DNA of 64,000 nucleotides, taken from positions 10,372,501 to 10,436,500 of the forward strand of contig BSBN01000233.1 in the NCBI GenBank assembly GCA_027924645.1. Direction: 5' to 3'. Positions 11,401 through 20,800 of the stretch are shown piece after piece; the stretch's first letter is position 1, and every line of letters starts with the position of its first letter. The notes under the pieces were generated by a model. That model did not search any database. It was not told where the DNA came from and worked only from the letters and a program-made list of their open reading frames with translations. The translations under genes were made by a program, and so were the position numbers. This DNA comes from Cunninghamia lanceolata. Taxonomy: Eukaryota; Streptophyta; Pinopsida; Cupressales; Cupressaceae.

Positions 11401-12973
11401 TCTCTTTTCCATTGACAGTCTCTACAAAAGCTTGGAAATCAATCTGTTGATTCTCATACTCATCTATGCAGTGCAAAAATTTCAGCAAATCCCTATCATC
11501 ATTAAAAACTTGCCAACTGCATATGTTTTCTGGTATGGCAGGCCTAATTTTAACTTCTACATCTGTGACACCTGACAGAGTGATGTCATCTGGCCTTATT
11601 GCAACATTGGCCAAGAAATCAGCCATAACATTTTTTGACCTTTCTACCCAGCCAATTGAAAATGCATCAAATAACTCAATAGTATCCCAAACAGCATGCT
11701 TGTATTGTTTCAGTCTTTTATTCTTTGCAGCATACTTATTTCTGATTTGGGATACAATCAGCTCAGAGTCTCCAAATACTCTTAACATTTTAATTCCATG
11801 TTTGAGAGCAATATTCAGGCCTAAAAGTAAAGCCTCATATTCTGCAATATTATTTGTGCAATCAAACCTCAGCAAGAAAGAGGATTTGAGGAGCTTACCA
11901 GTTGGAGACAGGAAGACAACTCCAGCTCCAGAACCTTCTTTTGCACAAGCTCCATCAAAAAACATGGTCCACAATCCTTGCTGATCCAGCTCTTCAGTGC
12001 AGACATTTTTCTTTTCATCCTCTGTATTATCTGAGACAACCCTGAAGTTATCATAGTCAGTGTCCACAAAGCATACCTGTTCATTTGCTTCTTGGTCTTC
12101 CACTGTCTCTGATGATCTCTGCTCTCTGATTAACTTGACATCCCTGCCATTCATTGGAATCATGGCATATGACAGGTCCAGCTGCATACTTCCACCTATT
12201 AGTGCTGCCCATCTTCTTGACAGCAGCATACCATACTGTGGCTTGATGTCAACCACTGTTATATTCATCTTATTTTTCTTTTCAGGAAATGCTGCCAGTT
12301 TGAAATCCACATCCTTCATGATTCCAATAACTGGTACCTCTCTGGCATCCATTGCATAGCATTTTCCACATGCCTTGTCAATTTTTAATCCTGTTTGTTG
12401 CATGATAGCCAAAGGCATGACATTTGTGGATGCTCCAGAGTCAAGCATACAATTTCTAATTATTTTACCATTTATGACCAGGGAAACATAAAATGGTTCC
12501 ACCTGTGAAGGACACTTTGTCATGGTCATTCCTAAATAGACTTCAGGAGTCTCATCCTCTTCATTGCACATGACCTGTTTCTCACCCTGGGTCTGATCAT
12601 TTTGCTTAGCTTGAAAAGGTACCCCTGAGATTAGGGATATTGTCCTATTCTTGATCTCTTCCACCTTCATGAGTTCCATAAGTGGAACAGAGACCTTTAC
12701 CTGAGTGAGGATCTGGGCTATATCAAATGGAGCATAGTTTTGTACAGCAGTTGTAGCTTGCTCCACAATCTTGCTTTTATCCTGAGCTGACTTAGCTTTC
12801 ATTCTCATAGTTCCCTGATCATCATTCCTGTCTTGGGAACCTCTACTTTGATCTTCAGCCTGAGGGGTTTTGTTTTCTGGTCCTTGGAAATCATGACCTG
12901 TTCTGTATCTAAAGCTCTGCTTGTTATTTACCCACTGCCTTTTTTGTGGTTCAGTTCCTTTATGACCATGCAT
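8498..12973 (-). CDS. pol: Pol polyprotein, copy 1 (protease, aRNase H, RT, degenerate RNase H, integrase)
   Basis: Intact 1,491-codon frame. Domains: aspartic protease about 160-280 (D178-S-G); archaeal-type RNase H about 332-458 with D340, E378, D402 and D452; RT about 630-880 with D725 and YQDD at 787-790; Ty3-type RNase H about 930-1050 whose catalytic Asp positions hold F936, P1003 and K1047; integrase with H1139, H1146, C1177, C1180 and the D1210, D1271, E1307 triad (35-residue spacing); GPY module near 1452; no chromodomain. The first ATG is used here, but the frame is open for 38 more codons up to the gag TAA at 13088-13090, so a readthrough Gag-Pol would include them. RNase H before RT is known in some Tat elements. 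The protein should copy and integrate the element. Confidence 0.93.
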   Translation of the reverse strand: MHGHKGTEPQKRQWVNNKQSFRYRTGHDFQGPENKTPQAEDQSRGSQDRNDDQGTMRMKAKSAQDKSKIVEQATTAVQNYAPFDIAQILTQVKVSVPLMELMKVEEIKNRTISLISGVPFQAKQNDQTQGEKQVMCNEEDETPEVYLGMTMTKCPSQVEPFYVSLVINGKIIRNCMLDSGASTNVMPLAIMQQTGLKIDKACGKCYAMDAREVPVIGIMKDVDFKLAAFPEKKNKMNITVVDIKPQYGMLLSRRWAALIGGSMQLDLSYAMIPMNGRDVKLIREQRSSETVEDQEANEQVCFVDTDYDNFRVVSDNTEDEKKNVCTEELDQQGLWTMFFDGACAKEGSGAGVVFLSPTGKLLKSSFLLRFDCTNNIAEYEALLLGLNIALKHGIKMLRVFGDSELIVSQIRNKYAAKNKRLKQYKHAVWDTIELFDAFSIGWVERSKNVMADFLANVAIRPDDITLSGVTDVEVKIRPAIPENICSWQVFNDDRDLLKFLHCIDEYENQQIDFQAFVETVNGKETLVGKEIIQLKTNKIPRGLVALERAFDSRDKMVTKTSPTNKEDLEEINLGTSQAPQKVYIGKQLKPHIRSMLIALLKRYKHVFAWSYEDLKAYREDLFQHEIPLKPEAKPFRQRQRPINPTLAPKMQEELKRLRDAGIIVPIRHSTWVSNLVPVRKKNGDIRLCVDFRNLNVSSLKDNYPLPNMEAMLQRVTGCELLSMMDGFSGYNQVKVKESEQYKTAFTTPWGTYVYVRMPFGLTNAGATFQRAMDVAFAGLIDSILAVYQDDLTAYSKKEEQHCLHLEQIFIRALEYGISLNPKKCAFGVVEGKLLGHIVSKDGVRIDPERVAAIDRIQMPKTVKGVQSFFGQVNFVRRFVPNFAEITRNISKMMKKDATVNWEREATESFQNIKEAIKMAPVLKSPDFSRPFQVFSFASFHTVAACLLQKNEEGFEQPIAFFSMSLQASELKYDIMEKQAYALVRAIKSFRPYLVGSHIIAYVPHAAVKDIFTQQEVTGRRCRWINKLQEFNIDIQVTKLIRGQGLAKMMAQSNLEACQVNAVQDENVNVSGSEWYKDIVYYLQNLNCPSHFSDNQKRTLKLHAIRYVVVQGELYWKNPDGVLLRCVDKNMANNILIDMHKGLCGGHYTAQTTAHKILRAGYWWPTLFSDAQRLVRKCDPCQRFSGKLKYHGALPLRTAPVDAPFQQWGIDFIGEIADKSSGGHSWILVATDYFTKWIEAIPTKRATSKVVTDFILENIIIRFGVPSKIITDNAMCFRSGEFVDFCNRYGISLSYTSPYHPQGNGQAESSNRSIMKIVKRILDKNKRAWDSKLNLAVWADRVTVKRAIGKSPFELVYGASARLPINNLLPVYRFIQENDEDIEDPMTERVNQLVALDEDRRRAHQINLKRQQGMKYQFDRRTTKRKFQVNDLVLIWNAKDQEKGKHGKFQPLWMGPYQVCNTHGEDSYFLQALDGEILELPVHGQFLKFYFA

Positions 12974-13087
12974 CTGCTGACCTGCAGAAATATCTTCTGG
13001 CTGATGTGGGCTGCCAACCTGATTTTTACCTCTGAGATTGTAGTTGCTCTTGACCTGAGCAACTGCTGCAGCTGTGAAGGCTCTGAT

Positions 13088-14953
13088 TTACTCATCAGAA
13101 GGTCGGTGTAAGCTACTCAGAAAATTGTGTGAGTTCTGAGCATACACATAATTATCCTCATGACCTTCATCATATGGGGACTGTTGGCAGGCCTGAACCT
13201 GATCATCTGTCTTCTCATCAGCACCATATAGAGTATATCCATTGCCTATAGACATCATGTTAACATCATCATCCTGCACATGATGTGGCTCATTGCACTC
13301 ATTACAAGATGTAGCATTATCATACAAAGATTGGGCAATCATGCACTGTGACTGTGAATGTGGCATCTGACAGATTATACACCACGGAGCATCATCAGCA
13401 ATATTTATAGTTTTCTTCAGGGGATCAGGAGTTTCCTTGGCATGTTGAGCCCTCTGACTTGTGTTGTTACGTGGATATACAGGCTTACCATCATGCCAAC
13501 TGGTGTTATAAGGCATATCATGTAATGATGGCCTCTTTTCCTGTCTTTGATAGACTTGCCTATCAGGACCCATCCCCTTTTCACTTCTAGCTAATCTATA
13601 GCTCAGGTCCTTAACAACATTTGCCAGTTTGTCTATCTTATCTTCAGGAGCAGATGTACTACCTTGAGTGTTCTGAGGCTTATTTGGATTCTGCAGAATT
13701 TTTACATCATCCCTTCTATTTGTCTTGCCTGATGCTTTCCTATTGTTTTCAATATTTACTGCAATCCTGAAAGCATCCCTGAGAGTGGCAGGACCTTTAT
13801 CTCTCAGTCCATATGCAGTCTTTGCATCAAAGGCATTGATGTACAAAATTATGCACATAGGTTCATTTGGCCTCATATGATGTGGCAATTTGTTCAACAC
13901 TTTAGTAAATCTTGCATTAAAGTCTGCAACCTGTTCATTTGACCCTTTGGTGATGCTGGTGAACTCATTTACAAAGAAGCTAGGGTCAGTTTTATCACCA
14001 TATTGCTCCTTGAATATCCTCTTAAAATCATCCCATGATGATATGCTCCGGTCAGGCAGATTCCTGTACCATTCTCTTGCCTCATCTATTAAGGATTGCA
14101 TGAAGGACTTCATGAAAACATCCTCATGCTCAACCTCAAAATTATCCATGACATTTTGGAAGGCCTTTAGATGATCTTCTCCTGACATTGTATTGTTTCC
14201 TGAAAACTTAGGCACTTGCAGCCTCAGATGCTTATCAATGGGGTTAGGATACCCAGGAATACCATCAAACACCAGCTGCCTGAATCTGTCCAACTGCATG
14301 GGCTGTCTGTTTGGCTGATTAACATTAACATTTCTATTTGCATTTTGATTTCCTGCATTGTTTAGTGGTATCCTAGCATCATTCACATTTTGTCTGTCAT
14401 CATGATGCTGATGATGCACTTCATATCTTTGCTGATGTCTTTGCATATTTGCATTCTCTAGAGTAGGAACTGAATTATTCTGGGCAGTTCTCAAGGCTTG
14501 CACTTTCTGCTGTATATCATCTCTGATTTTCATGGCTTGTAGGTATTCTAGTTCTGCTCTTAGGCTTTTGATTTCTTCAGCTAGCTGTTCATCCTTAGGT
14601 CTGGAGGTAGATGGTCTCATACCATTTGGGTCATCATCTTCATCATCCCTTAGGGACTCTGCCTCTTCAAACCTCTCACTTGGGTCTAGAAAAGGGCGTT
14701 CTTGGAACACCTCTGACCTCATTCTGATACTACCACCCTGTTGCCTCTCATATGCACCTTGGATATCAGCTTCTGCACTTGAAAAATAAGGAGCATGCTG
14801 TCCTGATGGCCTAGGGTTATCTTGTACCTCATCACTTTTTCTGGGGGAGCTCTCATGACTAACTGAGACAGTTCCCTTTCTTCTATACATCATTCTTTTT
14901 GTTAATGGTAACTCTTCAAATAGAGGATTTTGTTGGGATCTTCTCCCCTGCAT
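13088..14953 (-). CDS. gag: Gag polyprotein, copy 1
   Basis: Intact 621-codon frame ending in TAA. Residues 1-120 are acidic and low in complexity. A short coiled coil is likely at 122-155. An Asn/Gln/His-rich linker follows, then the retrotransposon Gag core about 235-410 (EWYRNLPDRSISSWDDFKRI, QVADFNARFTKVLNKLP). Near the end is a shortened zinc knuckle CX2CX3HX4C at 525-537 and a half knuckle C550-C553-H557. Gag packages the RNA into particles. Its stop is in the same frame as pol. The ATG is chosen because it is the first in frame, 181 nt after the primer site. Confidence 0.93.
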   Translation of the reverse strand: MQGRRSQQNPLFEELPLTKRMMYRRKGTVSVSHESSPRKSDEVQDNPRPSGQHAPYFSSAEADIQGAYERQQGGSIRMRSEVFQERPFLDPSERFEEAESLRDDEDDDPNGMRPSTSRPKDEQLAEEIKSLRAELEYLQAMKIRDDIQQKVQALRTAQNNSVPTLENANMQRHQQRYEVHHQHHDDRQNVNDARIPLNNAGNQNANRNVNVNQPNRQPMQLDRFRQLVFDGIPGYPNPIDKHLRLQVPKFSGNNTMSGEDHLKAFQNVMDNFEVEHEDVFMKSFMQSLIDEAREWYRNLPDRSISSWDDFKRIFKEQYGDKTDPSFFVNEFTSITKGSNEQVADFNARFTKVLNKLPHHMRPNEPMCIILYINAFDAKTAYGLRDKGPATLRDAFRIAVNIENNRKASGKTNRRDDVKILQNPNKPQNTQGSTSAPEDKIDKLANVVKDLSYRLARSEKGMGPDRQVYQRQEKRPSLHDMPYNTSWHDGKPVYPRNNTSQRAQHAKETPDPLKKTINIADDAPWCIICQMPHSQSQCMIAQSLYDNATSCNECNEPHHVQDDDVNMMSIGNGYTLYGADEKTDDQVQACQQSPYDEGHEDNYVYAQNSHNFLSSLHRPSDE

Positions 14954-15134
14954 ATAATTTTACTTTGACCGGTTGGGAGATTACTTCGGAGTCGCCACCT
15001 ATTTCTAGGAATTGTTTTCTTCTGAAAACCAGGGTTCTTTCACAAGGTTCCCCAGGGTGTTTTCTTCTGTTGCTGACTCAGATGGGTCACATATATATCA
15101 CTGGAGATGATTAGATAGCACTTTTACTCCTCAG
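14954..15134 (-). other. 5' leader between primer site and gag, with a second primer-site-like motif
   Basis: This 181-bp leader contains, at 14987-14997, an 11-bp match (CGGAGTCGCCA on the plus strand) to the same tRNA-Arg 3' end that defines the primer site. It may be an old duplication or a packaging/annealing site. Nothing else is recognisable. Equivalent leaders: 24319-24499, 33684-33864, 43049-43229 and 52414-52594. Confidence 0.6.
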
Positions 15135-15152
15135 TCCCCAGCGGAGTCGCCA
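15135..15152 (-). other. Primer binding site (tRNA-Arg), copy 1
   Basis: On the minus strand TGGCGACTCCGCTGGGGA lies 5 nt after the LTR end. It is complementary over 18 nt to the 3' end of plant tRNA-Arg(ACG) including CCA, as I know that tRNA. tRNA-Arg priming is known in the Ogre/Tat group. Confidence 0.85.
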
Positions 15153-15157
15153 ATTTC

Positions 15158-17718
15158 TGTTGACTTTTTCCCAGACTGGATGCTTATTCCCAGATATCCC
15201 TACAAGGTAGCCATCAGTGATCAACAGGAGCTCTGGGCCAGGGGGTCAACAGTATAGGAGATAGACTCTATATTTTATCTCCTCTTCTTCTTCAGGCTCT
15301 GCAAGACCTAGGGGGGTATTCCCTACTCAACATCCATGAGGATATGCATGCAAGGCTGGGATGTTGACAGAAAGCAGATAGTCCTCCTGTAAGTAGACCA
15401 AAACTGAAAGATAAGGGCAAAGGGGCTAGCTTTGGGCCTATTTGCAGTTGTAGACAGAGGACTGAGGTTCCTAAAACTAACTCTAATGTCCTAATGTTGG
15501 TTTTAGATTTTGCTTTGGAGTTTAAGTGTGGATGCAAAGCTGGATATGGTTATAACACAAAACAAAGCATGATTGGTGCCTATCCAGGGCCTGGAGTCAG
15601 TAGACATACACCTGTGAATGATCAGCATAAACAACTAAAACTGGATTTCAAGGGGATATATGTGATACCTGCCTTACAGGCATCTCCCAATACAAAGTGT
15701 TAGGTTATCTCTACTTATGGTATCCCTACTGCAGTATATCCCTCCCAATGTTCAACCTGAAAACAGTTTAATCTACCCCTTGAATAGAAGTTAAAAGATC
15801 AGACATTCAACACAGGAATTCTATGCTCTAGAATCTAAACATTACCAAACATCCAGATTCAGAAGAAGGATACATGCAATACTGGAGACAGAATTAACAC
15901 AGCACATGCCAAACAACATTTCTCATATAAGTTTAATCATGAAATCAGTGGGTTCATGCCAAAAACAAACAACAAGAGATACATAAACTCACAGGTAAGC
16001 TGTACAGAGCAACCAGATCAGCTTGTCATGCATTACAGAGCCAAAATCATCAACTTTCAACAACCACAAATGAACAACACAACCTGCTTATAACAGCCAG
16101 GTAGGTGCTCAGCAATTAATTACATTGTTGACCAAAATTTCGCCAGATACACAGTATCATGGAAATGGCGCTCAAACACAACCGGATTGGCGCCCAAACT
16201 TGAATGCAGCAGGTGGGGGAGGAGACAGGAAGATTTCTCGAGCCCTGCGCCATCATCCGCTGATTGACACCTCCAGTCGGGTACAAGATAGACCCACGCC
16301 ATCGCCCACACCTCTGCAACAATCGCCATTAATGGCGCACCAACCCGCGGCCTTGGGAAAACCATCAAACAGACCATCGCAAGCTTTTCCCGCCGAGACT
16401 CATCATCATGATATTTGAAAATGCAGGATATCAATATCCCACATGCACCCCGCGATGACCTCAATAACGCCTTATATACTAGGTCATGAGCATATATCAC
16501 GTCGGTGCTTTTGCTCCTGACGACATTAGTATATAACTTCATCATCATCATCTTCCAGCAGCGTGATATCCTGTTGTTCGAAAAATCACCCTGACGTCAT
16601 CATGATATTTGAAATATAACCTTCATGATAATCGGCACAACCTGATCCTTCGGAGGAACATCCTCCTGCTGAGCTTATAACAAAAGTCTGGCCGATGAAC
16701 ATCCTGATGACGTCATCATCATATTCACATCATCATGATATTCAGAAGACAACCGGATATTTGGAAATATCCTCCTGATGTTCAAATATCAGGTTGCACT
16801 TGTAGCTCCTCTATAAGATCGGGGCGATAACTGAATATGATGATGCTGCTTGAAAAGATCACCCTCAATAGATAACGTGCGAAGCTAGCAGGCGGATATC
16901 TCCTTGATATCAACATCATCATGATGTTCGAACAAACATATATCCGGGTGATATGAAAATATCACCCCCTCCTTCGCGAATATCATGATGCAGATAGGCA
17001 GAAAGAAAAATATCACCCTGATATACGGATGACGTCAGCATCATCAGGATGAGAAACAAAGAACAAGAAGTGATACAACATCATCAGGATGATATTGACT
17101 AAGATCATCCTGACGTTCCAAAATATGATGACCCTAGTGAATATCAGGTCGCAATTACAACTCTTCAACAACATCATCAGGATGATGTTAACCAAGATCA
17201 CCCGATGATAAAAATATCACCCCAGCGAAATATCATGAAGGCAGAAAATATGATGACCTCCGCAAGCAGCAGGATGATAACTGGAAATATGATGATGATG
17301 AACACGACCCTTAGGAAAAAACAAGTTAGGTCGAGCAATTCAAAGAATAAGCAACATCATCATCATGCTCGCGCAAGGTGATAAATGGAAGATCACCGGA
17401 GACTTTGAAACATCACCCTCGCAAGCAGATCAGGGCGCACTGTAGCTCGGCAGCATCATCATGATAAAAACCAAACATCACCCGATGACTGAATATGATG
17501 ATGACGATGAAAAACCCAGTCGACGAAGAACACGATGATGCAGACCCACGAAGACAAGATGATGATGATGACCTCCTCCTCAGGAAAACATGATGCTGCA
17601 GTTGAAAAATGCTGAGGAGGTCCAACACTTAGAAAAAATGGGCAAGAAGATAAAGGCTTCAAATGAAGAAACCTCCTGATCATGATAAATCAACCCCTGG
17701 TCAAAATGAGTGTCAACA
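15158..17718 (-). repeat. LTR2 (shared by internal regions 1 and 2)
   Basis: 2,561 bp. It is the 5' LTR for internal region 1 and the 3' LTR for internal region 2. It carries the B variants at 16262 (G) and 16744 (A), a private A at 17148 (CAGGTC where others have CGGGTC), and an A for G in AACAACATT near 15917. No gene is seen inside it. Confidence 0.95.
16472..17037 (-). promoter_or_regulatory. Putative promoter block of LTR2, driving copy 1
   Basis: TATATAAGG on the minus strand at 16472-16478, with TGACGTCA at 16592-16599, 16708-16715 and 17030-17037. This LTR is correctly placed to start the genomic RNA of internal region 1. Confidence 0.5.
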
Positions 17719-17862
17719 ATGGCTCCGAATGGGGACGTGCAGGTGAAAACCTGCAGCGAGAACCAGATCTCCGGGCAGACCTGACAAAAAGCCAAAAAAC
17801 GCGAGCTGTACAAGGCATTTACACTACATACATATTTTACAAATGTGCACAGCAACCAATCA

Positions 17863-20800
17863 TTATGCAAAATAGAACTTAAGGAATTGGCCATGCACAG
17901 GCAATTCCAGAATTTCACCATCTAGGGCCTGGAGGAAATAAGAATCCTCCCCATGAGTATTGCAAACCTGATATGGGCCCATCCATAAGGGCTGAAATTT
18001 GCCATGTTTACCCTTTTCCTGATCTTTAGCATTCCAAATAAGCACCAGATCATTTACTTGAAACTTCCTTTTTGTAGTTCTCCTGTCAAACTGATATTTC
18101 ATCCCTTGTTGTCTTTTGAGATTGATCTGGTGGGCTCTCCTTCTGTCTTCATCCAATGCAACCAACTGATTCACTCTTTCTGTCATGGGATCTTCAATGT
18201 CCTCATCATTTTCCTGAATGAACCTGTAAACTGGTAGGAGATTGTTTATGGGCAGTCTAGCTGATGCACCATATACTAGCTCAAAAGGTGACTTCCCAAT
18301 AGCCCTTTTCACAGTCACTCTGTCAGCCCATACTGCTAAATTCAACTTTGAGTCCCAAGCTCTCTTGTTCTTGTCCAGTATCCTCTTGACAATTTTCATG
18401 ATGCTCCTATTGCTTGATTCTGCTTGACCATTTCCTTGTGGGTGATATGGTGATGTATATGACAGGCTTATCCCATACCTGTTGCAAAAATCAACAAACT
18501 CACCTGATCTGAAGCACATAGCATTATCAGTGATTATTTTAGATGGTACTCCAAACCTGATGATGATGTTCTCTAGTATGAAGTCTGTCACCACCTTACT
18601 TGTAGCTCTTTTAGTTGGAATGGCCTCAATCCATTTGGTAAAGTAGTCAGTTGCCACCAAAATCCAACTGTGTCCCCCACTTGATTTGTCTGCAATTTCC
18701 CCTATAAAATCAATTCCCCATTGCTGGAATGGAGCATCCACAGGTGCAGTTCTGAGGGGTAAAGCACCATGATATTTCAGCTTTCCTGAGAATCTCTGGC
18801 AAGGGTCACATTTTCTTACTAACCTCTGTGCATCTGAAAAGAGAGTGGGCCACCAATATCCTGCCCTGAGAATTTTATGAGCTGTTGTTTGGGCAGTATA
18901 ATGGCCACCACACAATCCTTTATGCATGTCAATCAAAATATTGTTAGCCATATTCTTATCCACACATCTCAGCAGCACACCATCAGGATTTTTCCAGTAC
19001 AGCTCACCTTGAACAACAACATACCTGATTGCATGTAGCTTCAGAGTCCTCTTTTGATTGTCACTGAAATGGGAAGGACAATTCAGATTTTGCAAATAAT
19101 AGACAATATCCTTGTACCATTCAGATCCTGATACATTTACATTCTCATCTTGGACTGCATTAACTTGGCATGCTTCCAAGTTTGACTGTGCCATCATCTT
19201 GGCTAATCCTTGTCCCCTTATCAATTTAGTAACTTGTATGTCTATGTTGAATTCCTGCAGTTTGTTTATCCATCTGCACCTTCTTCCAGTCACCTCCTGC
19301 TGAGTGAATATGTCTTTGACTGCAGCATGAGGTACATATGCAATTATATGTGACCCTACCAAGTATGGTCTGAAACTTTTAATGGCTCTAACAAGTGCAT
19401 ATGCCTGCTTTTCCATAATATCATATTTCAACTCAGAGGCCTGCAGGGACATACTGAAGAAAGCAATGGGCTGTTCAAAACCCTCTTCATTTTTCTGTAA
19501 CAAACATGCAGCTACAGTATGAAAGGAAGCAAATGAGAACACCTGGAATGGCCTAGAAAAATCAGGAGATTTAAGAACAGGGGCCATCTTTATTGCCTCT
19601 TTGATATTCTGAAATGATTCTGTTGCTTCCCTTTCCCAGTTGACAGTTGCATCCTTCTTCATCATCTTGGAAATGTTCCTTGTGATCTCTGCAAAGTTGG
19701 GAACAAATCTTCTGACAAAGTTTACCTGTCCAAAGAAGGACTGAACTCCTTTCACAGTTTTTGGCATTTGGATCCTGTCAATAGCTGCCACTCTCTCTGG
19801 ATCTATCCTGACTCCATCCTTGGAAACAATGTGTCCCAGAAGTTTTCCTTCAACTACTCCAAAGGCACACTTCTTTGGGTTTAGAGAAATACCATATTCT
19901 AGTGCTCTTATAAAAATCTGCTCCAGATGCAAACAGTGCTGCTCTTCCTTCTTTGAGTAGGCAGTCAGGTCATCCTGATATACTGCCAGGATTGAATCAA
20001 TCAGCCCTGCAAAAGCAACATCCATTGCTCTTTGAAATGTAGCACCTGCATTTGTTAGTCCAAATGGCATTCTAACATACACATATGTTCCCCATGGAGT
20101 GGTAAAGGCAGTCTTATACTGTTCTGATTCCTTTACCTTTACCTGATTATATCCTGAAAATCCATCCATCATGGATAGGAGTTCACAACCAGTCACTCTC
20201 TGCAACATAGCCTCCATATTAGGCAATGGATAGTTATCCTTCAAAGAGGATACATTCAAGTTCCTGAAATCCACACAAAGCCTAATATCACCATTCTTTT
20301 TCCTGACTGGGACAAGGTTAGACACCCAAGTTGAATGTCTGATGGGCACAATTATTCCAGCATCCCTGAGCCTTTTGAGTTCTTCCTGCATCTTGGGAGC
20401 TAAGGTAGGATTTATAGGCCTTTGCCTCTGTCTAAATGGCTTAGCTTCAGGCTTCAGTGGGATCTCATGCTGGAATAAGTCTTCTCTATAAGCTTTTAGG
20501 TCCTCATATGACCAAGCAAAAACATGTTTATACCTTTTTAGCAATGCAATCAGCATACTTCTTATGTGTGGTTTGAGCTGTTTGCCAATATATACCTTCT
20601 GAGGGGCCTGAGATGTCCCCAAATTTATTTCTTCTAAATCCTCCTTATTTGTGGGGGATGTCTTTGTGACCATTTTGTCTCTACTGTCAAAGGCTCTTTC
20701 CAAAGCCACTAACCCTCTAGGGATCTTGTTAGTCTTCAACTGGATGATCTCTTTTCCCACAAGGGTCTCTTTTCCATTGACAGTCTCTACAAAAGCTTGG

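Noticed and set aside
11466..11984. 172-codon plus-strand open frame, repeated in every unit
   Set aside because: It lies exactly opposite the archaeal-type RNase H part of pol, has no recognisable domain, and is kept only because pol is kept.
12982..13091. A 110-nt intron joining gag to pol
   Set aside because: Donor (GTAAAT) and acceptor (TGCAG) look plausible, but removal shifts the frame and meets a stop a few codons later.
15135..15152. A tRNA-Arg gene
   Set aside because: Only the 3' 18 nt are present, 5 nt from an LTR edge; there is no anticodon arm or D arm.
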